Assembly (NCBI RefSeq): GCF_900091565.1
Contig: NZ_FMCV01000004.1
Location: 124,001 to 188,000, forward strand
Source of the DNA: Micromonospora marina
GTDB lineage: Bacteria > Actinomycetota > Actinomycetes > Mycobacteriales > Micromonosporaceae
Length of the DNA: 64,000 nucleotides
Direction of reading: 5' to 3'
Position 1 is the first letter of the stretch. Every line of letters begins with the position of its first letter. The notes under the pieces were generated by a model, which made no database searches, had not been told where the DNA came from, and worked only from the letters and a program-made list of their open reading frames with translations. Shown here one piece after another: positions 1 through 9,600 of the stretch. A program made the translations under genes and the position numbers.

Positions 1-336
1 TCGGATTCGCCGGTGACGCCGGTTGATCCGTGGGGTTCGGTGCGGGCGGCGGCGGCGCATCACAATCCGGCGCAGCGGATGAGTGTGCGGGCGGCGTTCG
101 CGGCGCACACGCGCGGCGGGTGGCGGGCGGTGCACCTGGACAACGAGGGTGTGCTGGCGTTGGGGGCGCCGGCGACGTTCGCGGTGTGGGACACCCCGGC
201 GGGCGTGGAGCGGGGGCTGCCGGTGGTGCTGGCGGAGGATCCGGAGGTGCGGGGCGCGGACGATCCGACGCCGCTGCCGGTGTGCCGGGCCACTGTGTTG
301 CGCGGTGACGTGATCTATCAGGAAGGGTCTTCGTGA
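1..336 (+). CDS. Amidohydrolase family protein, C-terminal part only
   Basis: The reading frame is open from base 1 and stops at 334-336, so only about the last 111 residues are present. They resemble the C-terminus of YtcJ-like amidohydrolases (Amidohydro_3): a helical stretch with AHTRGGWRA, then the composite-domain strand GAPATFAVWD, then a short tail. Such enzymes hydrolyse amide or related bonds with metal help, but the metal ligands lie upstream of the window. The stop overlaps the GTG of kamD (GTGA), so it is probably cotranslated with the lysine aminomutase genes. The substrate is unknown. Confidence 0.7.
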   Translation, partial: SDSPVTPVDPWGSVRAAAAHHNPAQRMSVRAAFAAHTRGGWRAVHLDNEGVLALGAPATFAVWDTPAGVERGLPVVLAEDPEVRGADDPTPLPVCRATVLRGDVIYQEGSS

Positions 337-1892
337 CAGGGAAGCTTGGGCTGGATCCGGCGTTGGTCGCGCGGGCGCGGGAGTTGGCGCGCCGGGCCGG
401 GCAGCCGGTGGTGGATCTGGCGCGCAGCCACACCACGGTGTCGGTGGAGCGGGCGGTGCTGCGGCTGGCCGGGGTGACCGGCGCGGACCCGGACGGTATT
501 CCGTGGGTGAACCGGCTCGTGGACGCGGTGGTCGCGGATGTGGGGCTGGGGCACGGGGTGGCGGTGCCGGTGTTCGACGCGCTGGCGCGTGAGGGCATCG
601 CGGATGTGACGTTGCTGGCGCAGAAGGCGGCGGCGGGGTCGGTGCGGTTCGCGCAGCCGTCGGGGAAGGCGGCGACGGCGGCTCGGCGGGCGTCGCGTAA
701 GGCGGTCGCGGCGGGGATCCGGGCGATCGACCGGCGGCGCGCGGAGCGGGATCGCCTCGTCAAGCGGTTCGGGGATCCGCAACGGCGGCCGTGGATCTAC
801 CTGATCGTGGCGACGGGTGACATCTACGAGGACATTCCGCAGGCGCAGGCGGCGGCGCGGGCGGGCGCCGATGTGATCGCGGTGATCCGGTCGACGGGGC
901 AGTCGCTGCTGGACTACGTGCCGGAGGGCGCGACGCGGGAGGGGTTCGCGGGCACGTACGCGACGCAGGAGAACTTCCGGTTGATGCGGGCGGCGCTCGA
1001 TGAGACGTCGCGGGAGCTGGGCCGGTATGTGCGGTTGACGAACTACGCGTCGGGTCTGTGCATGCCGGAGATGGCGACGCTGGCCGGGTTGGAGCGTCTG
1101 GACATGATGCTCAACGACTCGATGTACGGGATCCTGTTCCGCGACATCAACCCGATTCGTACGTTCGTGGACCAGCGGTTCTCGCGGCAGGTGCACGCGC
1201 GGGCGGGGATCATCATCAACACCGGTGAGGACAACTACCTGACCACCGCTGATGCGGTGGACGAGGCGCACACGGTGACGGTGTCGCAGCTGCTCAACGA
1301 GTTCTTCGCGCACGAGGCGGGGCTGGCGGACTGGCAGTTGGGGCTGGGCCACGCGTTCGAGATCAACCCGGATGTGCCGGAGTCGTTCCGGTTGGAGTTG
1401 GCGCACGCGTTGCTGGCGCGGGAGTTGTTCCCGGACGCGCCGTTGAAGTGGATGCCGCCGACGAAGCACATGACCGGGGACGTGTTCCGGGGCAACCTGC
1501 TGGACGGGTTCTTCAACCTGGTGGGCACGATGACCGGGCAGGGGATCCTGCTGGTGGGGATGATGACCGAGGCGGTGGTGACGCCGTGGTTGTCGGACCG
1601 GGACATCGCGCTGCAGAACGTGCGGTACGTGCTGGGCGCGGCGGGCGGGTTGCACGAGGACTTCGTGCCGGCGCCGGGCGGGTTCATCCAGCAGCGGGCG
1701 CACCGGGTGCTCGGTGAGGCGGTGGATCTGCTGGAGCGCATCGGGGACCAGTCGTTGCTGACGGCGATCGCCGAGGGCACGTTCGGGATCATGAAGCGGC
1801 CGGCGGACCGGGGCAAGGGCCTCGATGGTGTGGCGCGGCACGAGGCGGACTACGACAACCCGGCCACCGAGATCCTGGAGCAACCCCGGTGA
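333..1892 (+). CDS. kamD: Lysine 5,6-aminomutase alpha subunit
   Basis: This is the large subunit of the adenosylcobalamin- and PLP-dependent enzyme that moves the terminal amino group of D-lysine or L-beta-lysine to carbon 5. The 519-residue length is normal for KamD. Family-typical stretches are visible: WIYLIVATGDIYEDIPQAQ, RLTNYASGLCMPEMA, MLNDSMYGILFRDIN and KWMPPTKHMTGD. The GTG start at 333 overlaps the upstream stop, and the end overlaps kamE by four bases. In the fermentation pathway the product, 3,5-diaminohexanoate, goes on to crotonyl-CoA and acetyl-CoA through Kdd, Kce and Kal. Only Kal is inside this window. Confidence 0.93.
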   Translation: MTGKLGLDPALVARARELARRAGQPVVDLARSHTTVSVERAVLRLAGVTGADPDGIPWVNRLVDAVVADVGLGHGVAVPVFDALAREGIADVTLLAQKAAAGSVRFAQPSGKAATAARRASRKAVAAGIRAIDRRRAERDRLVKRFGDPQRRPWIYLIVATGDIYEDIPQAQAAARAGADVIAVIRSTGQSLLDYVPEGATREGFAGTYATQENFRLMRAALDETSRELGRYVRLTNYASGLCMPEMATLAGLERLDMMLNDSMYGILFRDINPIRTFVDQRFSRQVHARAGIIINTGEDNYLTTADAVDEAHTVTVSQLLNEFFAHEAGLADWQLGLGHAFEINPDVPESFRLELAHALLARELFPDAPLKWMPPTKHMTGDVFRGNLLDGFFNLVGTMTGQGILLVGMMTEAVVTPWLSDRDIALQNVRYVLGAAGGLHEDFVPAPGGFIQQRAHRVLGEAVDLLERIGDQSLLTAIAEGTFGIMKRPADRGKGLDGVARHEADYDNPATEILEQPR

Positions 1893-2644
1893 GTGAGAAG
1901 ACTGTCGTGCGGCCGTACGGGGACACCACCGGTGACGGGATGGTGCAGGTGTCGTTCACGTTGCCGGTGCCGCACGACAAGCGGGCCGAGGGCGCGGCGG
2001 TGCAGCTCGCGAACAGGATGGGCATGGACCCGGCGATGCTGGTGCACGCCAAGCCGATCGGTGACGGGTTCACGTTCTTCGTGGTGTACGGGCGGGTGAA
2101 CCACCTGGTGGATCTGGCGAAGGTACAGGTGGTGGAGCGTGACTATCCGCTGCTGTCGGCCAAGGAGGTGAACGCGGTGGTGAAGCGGCAGTTGCGGCGC
2201 AAGCTGTCGGTGGTGGGCGCGTGCATCGGCACCGACGCGCACACGGTCGGCATCGACGCGATCCTCAACGTCAAGGGCATCGCCGGGGAGAAGGGCCTGG
2301 AGTACTACCGGGAGCTGAAGGTCACGAACCTGGGCGCGCAGGTGAGCGTGCCGGAGCTGGTCGAGGCGGCCCGGCGGGAACGCGCCGACGCGGTGCTGGT
2401 GTCGCAGGTGGTGACGCAGCGCGACGCGCACCTGCACAACACGCGGGAGATGTCGGCGGCGTTCCGGGAGGCGATGCCGGCCGGGCGCCGGCCGCTGCTG
2501 ATCGTGGGTGGGCCGCGGTTCGACGAGACGATGACCGGTGAGCTGGGCGTGGATCGGATTTTCGGCCGGGGCACCACTCCGGGTGAGGTCGCCAGTTACC
2601 TCGTCCACGCTTTGATCACCTCCAGGAAGGCGAACACTCCATGA
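1889..2644 (+). CDS. kamE: Lysine 5,6-aminomutase beta subunit (B12-binding)
   Basis: This small subunit (251 aa) carries the Rossmann-like cobalamin domain and the lysine that binds PLP in known KamE proteins. The base-off/His-on motif DxHxxG is visible as GTDAHTVG near residues 112-119, followed by the expected GGPRFDETMT-type segment near the end of the B12 fold. The N-terminal third (VRPYGDTTGDGMVQVSFTLP) is the dimerisation and PLP region. GTG overlaps the kamD stop, and its own stop overlaps the ATG of the next gene, so the operon is tightly coupled. Confidence 0.93.
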   Translation: MSEKTVVRPYGDTTGDGMVQVSFTLPVPHDKRAEGAAVQLANRMGMDPAMLVHAKPIGDGFTFFVVYGRVNHLVDLAKVQVVERDYPLLSAKEVNAVVKRQLRRKLSVVGACIGTDAHTVGIDAILNVKGIAGEKGLEYYRELKVTNLGAQVSVPELVEAARRERADAVLVSQVVTQRDAHLHNTREMSAAFREAMPAGRRPLLIVGGPRFDETMTGELGVDRIFGRGTTPGEVASYLVHALITSRKANTP

Positions 2645-3033
2645 GCGATCCGCGTGTCGGTCTGACCGTCGTCCACCGCCGGTACGTGCCGTACTCCCAC
2701 GCCCACTACGCGGGCAACCTGGTCGACGGGGCGTACGCGCTGGGGTTGTTCGGGGACGTGGCCACCGAGGTGTGCATCCGTACCGACGGCGACGAGGGGT
2801 TGTTCGCCGCGTACGCCGATGTGCAGTTCCGGGCGCCGATGAAGGCCGGTGACGTGCTGGAGGTGACGGCGACGGTGACCCGGGTGGGCACGCGCAGCCG
2901 CACCATCGACTTCGCGGCGACGGTGGTGTGCCGGGGTCGCCCGGACCGGGGCGAGTCGGCCGCCGAGGTGCTCGACGAGCCGATCGTGGCGGTCACCGCG
3001 ACCGGCACGGTGGTCGTGCCCCCGTCGGCGTGA
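2641..3033 (+). CDS. kal: 3-aminobutyryl-CoA ammonia-lyase
   Basis: A 130-residue hotdog-fold protein. In lysine fermentation Kal removes ammonia from L-3-aminobutyryl-CoA to give crotonyl-CoA. The conserved N-terminal RRYVPYSHAHYAGNLVDGA and FRAPMKAGDVLEV are typical of this family. It starts with an ATG overlapping the kamE stop and ends overlapping the next gene. Position directly behind kamDE supports the specific name over a generic MaoC/thioesterase hotdog assignment. Confidence 0.88.
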   Translation: MSDPRVGLTVVHRRYVPYSHAHYAGNLVDGAYALGLFGDVATEVCIRTDGDEGLFAAYADVQFRAPMKAGDVLEVTATVTRVGTRSRTIDFAATVVCRGRPDRGESAAEVLDEPIVAVTATGTVVVPPSA

Positions 3034-4388
3034 GTGGACAGCCGGGCGTGAACGTGAGCGCTGTCGTCTGCGCCGACGTCGGGTCGACGTACACGAAGGC
3101 GGCGGTGGTGGACGTCGACGGCGGCCGGCTGGTCGCGGCGGCGTCGGCGCCCACCACGGTGGGCACGGATGTGCTGCACGGCCTGGACACCGCGGTCGGC
3201 GCGGCCGTCGCGTCGGCGGGGGTCGCTGAGGTGCCCTGGTACGTGTGTTCGTCGGCCGGGGGTGGGTTGCGCCTCGCGGTGGTGGGTTACGAGCCCCTCG
3301 TCACCGCTCAGGCGGGCCGGCGGGTCGGTCTGTCGGCGGGCGCGAACGTGGTGCACGTGGCGGCCGGGTGTCTGGGTGGGGTGGACGTGGCGGCGTTGCG
3401 GGCGGCCCGCCCGGACGTGGTGCTGCTGGTGGGCGGCACCGACGGCGGTGACGCGGAGACGGTGACGCACAACGCGACGCGGCTGGCGAGGGCCCGGTTC
3501 CGGGTGCCGGTGGTGCTCGCGGGCAACGCCGACGTGCGCGACGACCTGCACGCGCTGCTGGCGGGCGCGGGGGTGCCGGTGACGGTGGCGGACAACGTGC
3601 TGCCCCGCATCGGGGTGCTGGAGCCGGCGTCGGCGCGGGCGGCGATCCGGGAGGTGTTCCTGCGGCACGTCATCGGCGGCAAGAAGCTGTCCCGCGGGGC
3701 CCGGTTCGCGCGGCTGGTCCGCGCCGCCACCCCCGACGCGGTGCTCACCGGCGTGGAGGTTCTCGCCGGGACGCTCGGCGGTGACCTCGCAGTGGTGGAC
3801 GTGGGCGGGGCCACCACCGACGTGTACTCGGTGCTCACCCCCGACGAGCGCGACAGCGGCCCCAGTCAGGAGGTCGCCGGGACGCTGTGGCGGGCCCGCA
3901 CCGTCGAGGGTGACCTGGGCATGCGGTGGAGCGCGCCTGGTGTGGTGCGCGCCGCCGTCGAGGAGCGGCTGCTCGACGCGGCCGAGGAGCCGCAGCTGGC
4001 GGCCGCGGCGGCGGTACGGGCCGCCGACCCGGGGTTCCTGCCCGCCGGTGACGGCGAGCGGGCCGTGGACCGGCGTATCGCGGCGCTGGCCGCGACCGTG
4101 GCGTTGCGGCGGCACGCGCGGGGCGCGGCGACGGGGGAGCGGGCCGGGCGGGACCTGCGGGAGGTGAAGCTGCTCGTCGGCTCCGGTGGGGTGCTGCGGT
4201 ACGCCGAGCCGGGTGCCGCGGAGGCGGTGCTGGACGCGGTGCTCACCGATCACGCCGGCGGGTGGGCGTTGCCGCGGGCGGCCCGCCCGGTCGTGGACGT
4301 GGACTACGTGCTGGCCGCCGCGGGGCTGCTCGCGCAGGAGCATCCGGGTGCGGCGGCGGCGATGCTGCGGCACCACCTGGGTGCCTGA
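3030..4388 (+). CDS. GlmL/MutL-type reactivating ATPase for a B12 aminomutase
   Basis: An ASKHA-fold ATPase of 452 residues, related to glutamate mutase GlmL (MutL). The phosphate-binding loop CADVGSTYTKAAVVD lies near residues 14-28, and a second nucleotide loop VVDVGGATTDVYSV near residue 255. Such proteins act as chaperones that exchange damaged cobalamin in the partner mutase. Here the partner should be KamDE, as for KamB/KamC-type activators. I chose the GTG at 3030, which overlaps the kal stop (GTGA); a GTG at 3048 is also possible. It is the last gene of the operon. Confidence 0.82.
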   Translation: MSGQPGVNVSAVVCADVGSTYTKAAVVDVDGGRLVAAASAPTTVGTDVLHGLDTAVGAAVASAGVAEVPWYVCSSAGGGLRLAVVGYEPLVTAQAGRRVGLSAGANVVHVAAGCLGGVDVAALRAARPDVVLLVGGTDGGDAETVTHNATRLARARFRVPVVLAGNADVRDDLHALLAGAGVPVTVADNVLPRIGVLEPASARAAIREVFLRHVIGGKKLSRGARFARLVRAATPDAVLTGVEVLAGTLGGDLAVVDVGGATTDVYSVLTPDERDSGPSQEVAGTLWRARTVEGDLGMRWSAPGVVRAAVEERLLDAAEEPQLAAAAAVRAADPGFLPAGDGERAVDRRIAALAATVALRRHARGAATGERAGRDLREVKLLVGSGGVLRYAEPGAAEAVLDAVLTDHAGGWALPRAARPVVDVDYVLAAAGLLAQEHPGAAAAMLRHHLGA

Positions 4389-4457
4389 GCCGCGCTCAGG
4401 AATCGAGACGCGCCGACGCGACACGCCGTGTCGCAACACACGACAGGCCCGGGTGGG

Positions 4458-4488
4458 TTGACAGCGGCGGGGGGCTACGCCGTACCGT
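4458..4488 (+). promoter_or_regulatory. Candidate sigma-A promoter of the ncRNA
   Basis: TTGACA at 4458-4463 is a perfect -35 hexamer. TACCGT at 4483-4488 fits the actinobacterial -10 pattern TAnnnT. The 19-base spacer is at the long end. Transcription would start near 4495, about 105 bases after the kam operon, with no reading frame following. Confidence 0.5.
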
Positions 4489-4494
4489 CTTTGA

Positions 4495-4785
4495 GTCCTA
4501 CCACGGGAAGCGGCTGTTGTTCGCTTCGTCCCTTCGTCCGCTGGCCGAGCGACCGGAAGGTTGCGGCGGCCAGGTCCAGCGGGCGGGGGTCGGCGGGGCG
4601 GCGCGAACCGGCCGCGGTTACCGGTGTACGGGCAGGGTGAGAGGCACGGCCAGTAGACAACGGCCAGGCGGGGGCAGCCAGTCCACGTCGGGTCGGTCCG
4701 AAGGTCGGCGCCGATCGTCTTCGCCCCACCGGCCGGGAAGGGCCTGGGAGCATCGGGGCGCGGCTTCGGCCGCGCCCCGATTTCA
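4495..4785 (+). ncRNA. Candidate structured non-coding RNA, about 290 nt
   Basis: This gap carries no believable protein but is bounded by a promoter-like element and a perfect intrinsic terminator. Folding signals are visible by eye. CTGGCC (4541-4546) pairs with GGCCAG (4568-4573) and encloses GCGACC/GGTTGC closed by a GGAA tetraloop. A distal GGGGC can pair with GCCCC near 4727-4731. It lacks the conserved RNase P, tmRNA and SRP signatures I know. It could be a 6S/Ms1-like RNA or another unclassified sRNA. A long 3' UTR of the kam operon is the alternative. Confidence 0.45.
4752..4784 (+). terminator. Intrinsic terminator with UUCG loop
   Basis: A perfect 13-bp stem (ATCGGGGCGCGGC, 4752-4764, with its complement at 4769-4781) is closed by TTCG and followed by a short T run. 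It ends the candidate ncRNA and lies just beyond the 3' end of the convergent ABC permease. Confidence 0.8.
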
Positions 4786-4802
4786 TCCCCCCGATATCCC
4801 TG

Positions 4803-5585
4803 TCAGCGGCCCAGCCGCCGGTAGCGGCGCACCGCCGCCGGTGCGGCCACCGCGATCAGCGCCAGCGGCCAGACGACCGCCAGTTCCAGCGCGTGCCGGG
4901 CCGGCCACGAATCCCCGCCCAGGCCCGGGTTGCCGAACAGGTCCCGGGCCGCCGCCACCGTCGCGGACAGCGGATTCCAGGCGGCGATCGCGCCCAGCCA
5001 GTCCGGCATCAGCTCCGGTGCCACGAACACGTTGGACAGGGCGGTCAGCGGGAACGCCAGCGGGAACACCACCACCGCGACCGTGTCCGGGTTCGGCACG
5101 AGCAGCCCGAACAGGATGCCCACCCAGGTCATCGCGACGCGCAGCAGCAGGATCAGCGCCACCGCCGCCAGCGCCGCGCCGGTGCCCGCACGCCACTGCC
5201 AGCCGACCAGCAGCCCGCACACCACAAGTGTGGTCATCTCCAGGCAGGCCCGTACCAGGTCGGCGGCGGCGCGGCCGGACAGCAGCGCCGACCGGGCCAT
5301 CGGCAGGGACCGGAACCGGTCCACCACGCCCCGGCCGGCGTCCACCGCGACCGCCGACGCGGTCGCGCCGAGGCCGTAGAGCATCGTCATGACGAACACG
5401 CCCGGCAGCAGGAACTCCCGGTAGCTGCCGTCGCCCGGCACCGTCATGCCGCTGCCGAACACGTAGCCGAACACCAGCACGAACATGATCGGCAGGCTGA
5501 AGTAGAGGATGATCTCCTCCGGGGCACGCACCACGTGGCGCATGTTCCGCCCGGCCATCAGCCACCCGTCGGTCAGTGTCCTCAC
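4803..5585 (-). CDS. ABC-2 type transporter permease (DrrB-like)
   Basis: A 260-residue membrane protein with about six hydrophobic segments and the ABC-2 layout of antibiotic or lipid exporters. FSLPIMFVLVFGYVFG is the first membrane segment and FPLAFPLTALSNVFVAPELMP lies in the later conserved region. The GTG start at 5585 overlaps the stop of the ATPase gene, so translation is coupled. It should form the membrane part of an exporter with that ATPase. Substrate unknown; DrrAB relatives pump daunorubicin-like drugs. Confidence 0.85.
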   Translation of the reverse strand: MRTLTDGWLMAGRNMRHVVRAPEEIILYFSLPIMFVLVFGYVFGSGMTVPGDGSYREFLLPGVFVMTMLYGLGATASAVAVDAGRGVVDRFRSLPMARSALLSGRAAADLVRACLEMTTLVVCGLLVGWQWRAGTGAALAAVALILLLRVAMTWVGILFGLLVPNPDTVAVVVFPLAFPLTALSNVFVAPELMPDWLGAIAAWNPLSATVAAARDLFGNPGLGGDSWPARHALELAVVWPLALIAVAAPAAVRRYRRLGR

Positions 5586-6556
5586 GACGCGACCCCCACC
5601 CGCTGCGCGCCGGTGTGACCGCCGGTGAGCCGCAGGAACGCCTCGTCCAGCGTCGGACGGCGCACCAGCACGTCCTCCACCGCGATCCCGGTCTCGTCGA
5701 GGGCCCGCAGCACGGCGGTGAGAACGGCGATCCGGTCGGCCACCGGCGCGTCCACACGGCGCAGCCCGGGGTCCACGGTCGCGGTCGCGGCGGTGGCGCG
5801 TTCCACCACCGCCGCCGCCGCGGGCAGGTCCGCCGCGTCGCGGACCACCAGTTCCAGCCGGTCGGCGCCGATGCGGGCCTTCAGCCGCTCCGGGGTGCCC
5901 TCGGCCACGACCCGGCCGGCGTCGATGACGCACACCCGGTCGGCGAGGTGGTCGGCCTCCTGCAGGTACTGGGTGGTCAGCAGCACCGTGGTCCCGTCGG
6001 CGACCAGTTCCCGCACCGCCGTCCACAGGCCGTTGCGGCTGCGCGGGTCCAGGCCGGTGGTCGGCTCGTCGAGGAACAGCACCCGCGGCGGCACCACCAG
6101 GCTGGCCGCCAGGTCCAGGCGGCGGCGCATCCCGCCGGAGTAGCCGCCGGCCGACCGGTCCGCGGCCTCGGTCAGGCCGAACCGGTCCAGCAGTTCCTCG
6201 GCGCGGCGGCGGGCCCGGCGCGCGGACAGCCGCCGCAGCCGGCCGAACAGCACCAGGTTCTGCCGTCCGCTGAGCACCTCGTCGACCGCCGCGTACTGGC
6301 CGGTCAGGCTGATCGCCTGGCGGACCCGGTCCGGGGCGGCGGCGACGTCGTACCCGGCCACCGTGGCCCGGCCGGCGTCGAAACGCAGCAGCGTGGTGAG
6401 GATCCGCACCGCGGTGGTCTTGCCCGCCCCGTTCGGGCCGAGCACGCCGTACACGGTGCCGGCCGGCACGGCCAGGTCGAAGCCGTCCAGGGCGGTGGTG
6501 CGGCCGTACGTCTTCCGTATCCCGTCGGCCAGCACGGCCGTCGTGTCGTCGGTCAT
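5582..6556 (-). CDS. ABC transporter ATP-binding protein (DrrA-like)
   Basis: A complete 324-residue nucleotide-binding subunit. Walker A is GPNGAGKTT, the signature is YSGGMRRRLDLA, and Walker B is VLFLDEPTTGLD, followed by the H-loop TTQYLQEAD typical of the DrrA family. The C-terminal DUF4162-like extension is present. The ATG at 6556 was preferred over long upstream extensions because the protein then begins as in the family. It forms an exporter operon with the downstream permease. The SARP-family gene lies just upstream on the same strand and may share transcription. Confidence 0.9.
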   Translation of the reverse strand: MTDDTTAVLADGIRKTYGRTTALDGFDLAVPAGTVYGVLGPNGAGKTTAVRILTTLLRFDAGRATVAGYDVAAAPDRVRQAISLTGQYAAVDEVLSGRQNLVLFGRLRRLSARRARRRAEELLDRFGLTEAADRSAGGYSGGMRRRLDLAASLVVPPRVLFLDEPTTGLDPRSRNGLWTAVRELVADGTTVLLTTQYLQEADHLADRVCVIDAGRVVAEGTPERLKARIGADRLELVVRDAADLPAAAAVVERATAATATVDPGLRRVDAPVADRIAVLTAVLRALDETGIAVEDVLVRRPTLDEAFLRLTGGHTGAQRVGVAS

Positions 6557-6624
6557 GGGCGTCAGCGTCACCGGGGTCGCTGACCGGGCGCGTACCGCGC
6601 GCGCACCGGGCGGCGCCGCGCCGG

Positions 6625-9600
6625 TCAGCGACCGTCGAGCAGCGCCAGCGCCCGCTGCCGGGGCAGGTCCGCGCCCCGGGCGTACGCGGTGGTGAACGCC
6701 GCCTCGCCGAGGCGTTCCCGCAGCGTGGCGGCGGCCGGCGTGCCGGCCGGGGCGTCGGCCGCGGCAGTGCCGGCCAGCAGCGCCGCCGCCGCGCCCAGCA
6801 AGCGGGCCGCCGACTCGTGGTCGCCGTCGCGCAGCAGCGGCCCGGCCAGCCCGTCGACCGCCGCGGCCACCACCGGCGCGTCCCACACGCCGTCGTCGGC
6901 GGTGAGGACCTGCCGGTAGCAGGCGTGGGCCCGCGTGGTGTCGCCGGCGGCGTCGGCGAGCTGCCCGAGCGTCACCAGCGCCGCCAGCCGCACCACCTCG
7001 GCACCGAACCAGCCCGTCGGGCAGTCCGCGACCGCCCGCTCGCACAGCGCCCGCGCCCGCTGCGGGTCGCCGTCGCGGCGGGCGATCTCGCTGAGCCCCA
7101 GGTACGCGGCGGCGACCAGCTCCGGCGCGCCGGCCGGGCCGGCGATGCGCCGCACCCGCCGGTAGTCCTCGGCCGCGCCGGTCAGGTCACCGGCGGCCAG
7201 CCGACCGTCGGCGCGGGTCCGCAGCAGCTCCGCCAGGTCCAGCGTGGAGCCGAGCTGCTCGGCCAGGTCCAGCGCCTCCGCCATCGGCGTGGCCGCGGAC
7301 GCGACGTCACCGGCGCGGTAGGCGGCCTCGGCGCGGGTGGACAGTGTCACGATCATGCCCCAGCGGTCGTCGAGGGCCCGGAAGCCGGCCAGCGCGGCGT
7401 CCAGGTCGGTGCGGGCCTGGGCGTGCCGGTGGTGCAGCAGACTGACCATCGCGGTGCCCAGCAGGCCCAGCGCCCGGCTCCACGGGTCGGCGCCGATCAG
7501 CCGGTCCCGGACGGCCTGCTCGTGCAGCGCCGCCGCGTCCTGCGGTGACGGGGGGCCGCTGGCCATGCCGGACAGGTACAGCAGGAACGGGTGCCGGGGC
7601 GGCCGGGCCAGGGTCCACAGGATCCGGGCCGCGGCGTCGACCTCGCTGCGGTCGCCGCCACCGGCGAGCGTGGCGACCAGCAGAGCCAACGCGTACTCCT
7701 CGGCCAGGCCGCCGGGCGGGCCGTCGAGCCGGTCGACCAGCCGCCGGGCCAGGGCCGCGCCCTCACCGCGCATGCCCCGCAGCCACCAGTAGAACGCCAG
7801 CGCCGCGACCAGCCGCAACCCGGTCGCGGTGTCCGCGTGCCGCAGCGCCGCGTGCAGGTCGTCACGCGCGGCGTCCAGGCGGCGCAGCCACCGGTCCTGG
7901 CCGCCGCCGCGCAGCGCCGCGTCGCCCGTGAGCGCCAGGTCCAGGAAGTACGCGGCGTGCGCGTCCCGGATCCGCCCGGTGCCGCCGCCCTCGGCCAGCC
8001 GGGCGGATGCGAACTCGCGGATCGTCTCCAGCATCCGGTAGCGCCCGCCGGTGGCCTCCACCAGCGACTTGTCCACCAGCCCGGTGAGTACGTCCACGAC
8101 GTCCCCGGCGTCCGGCGCGCACACCGCCTGCACCGCGGCCAGGTCGGCGGCGCCGGCGAACACGCTCATCCGGGCGGCCAGCCGCCGCTCCGGGGCGTCG
8201 AGCAGATCCCAGCTCCACCCCACCACCGCCTCCAGCGTGCGGTGCCGGGGCGCCGCGGTGCGGTCGCCGCGGCGCAGCAGCCGGAACCGGTCGTCCAGAC
8301 GCGCCGCGACCTGCGTCACCGGCAGGGCCCGCAGGCGCGCCGCGGCCAGCTCCAGGGCCAGCGGCAGCCCGTCGAGGGTACGGCAGATCCGCAGCACCGC
8401 CGGGGTGGTGACGGCGTCGAGGGTGAACCCGGGCGACACGTCGGCGGCCCGGTCGGTGAACAGCCGCACCGCCGGGTACCCGGCGGCTGTCTCCGGTGCG
8501 GCCGGCCCGTCCGGGGCGGGCAGCCCGCCGACCGGGCACAGCGCCTCGCCGGTGAGGCCCAGCGGCTCCCGGCTGGTGGCGAGCACCCGCAGTCCGGGTG
8601 CGGCGGCGAGCAGCGCGCCGGTCAGCCGGGCCGCGTCGTCGATGACGTGCTCGCAGTTGTCCAGCACCAGCAGCAGCCGCCGGTCGGCCAGCGCGGCCAC
8701 CAGCCGGTCGGTCAGGTCGGCCGGGCCGCCGGGGGTGCGCAGACCGGCGTCGCGCAGGTCCAGCGCGGCCAGCACGGCCGGCGCGACCGGTGCGCCGGGC
8801 GCCACAGCGGCCAGTTCCACCAGGCACACCGGCCCGTCGTGGCCGGACGCGACGGTGGTGGCCAGCCGGGTCTTGCCGGCGCCGCCCGGGCCGTGCAGGG
8901 TGACCAGCCGCGCCGCGCCGAGCAGGTCGTGCACACGCCGCAGTTCCGGTTCCCGGCCGACGAAACTGGTCAGCGGGCTGGGCAGCCGGGCGGGTGGCGC
9001 GGCGTCGTCGCGCAGCAGCGCCGTGTGCAGCGTGGCCAGCTCCGCCGACGGGTCGGTGCCCAGTTCCTCGGCCAGGACCCGGCGGGCGTCGGCGTACGCG
9101 GCGAGGGCCTCGGCGCGGCGGCCGGCGCCGTGCAGGGCACGCATCAGTTGCCCGTGCAGCCGTTCCCGTAGTGGATTCGCGGCCACCAGGTCGCGCAGCT
9201 CGGCGATCAGCGGCGCGCCGGCCGGTGCCAGCGCCAGTTCCGCCTCGACCCGGTCCTCGACCGCGGCCAGGCGCGCCTGGCGCAGCCGGGCCGCCTCGGC
9301 GTCGGCGAACGGCGCGTCCGTCACGTCCGCGAGGGGTTCACCGCGCCACAGGCCGAGCGCGTCGCGCAGCAACGCCGCCGCGGCGGCCGGGTCACCGGCG
9401 GCCAGCGCCGCCCGCCCGGCAGCGGCCAGCCCGGCGAACCGGTGCACGTCCACCCGCTGGGGGTCGACGGCCAGCCGGTAGCCGGCCGGACCGAACTCGA
9501 CGGGCGCGCCCGGCAGCAGCCGCCGCAGCCGCGACACCTGCGACTGGAGTGCGTTCGTGGCCTGCTCGGGCGGCCGGTCGCCGTACACGCCGTCGACGAG

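Noticed and set aside
318..1883. Long open frame opposite kamD (521 codons, minus strand)
   Set aside because: Arg/His/Pro-rich, no domain; it is the mirror of a high-GC gene. The same applies to other long antisense frames, for example opposite kal/GlmL (2706-4439) and across the coiled-coil gene (15147-16790).
4389..4500. Cobalamin riboswitch for the B12-dependent kam genes
   Set aside because: The region lies downstream of the operon, and no B12 box (GCCACTG-type) was found.
4495..4785. RNase P RNA, tmRNA or SRP RNA
   Set aside because: The conserved cores I know (RNase P ACAG/AGA blocks, tmRNA tRNA-like 3' end with GGTTC, SRP GGAAGGAAGCA loop) are absent, so only a generic ncRNA call is made.
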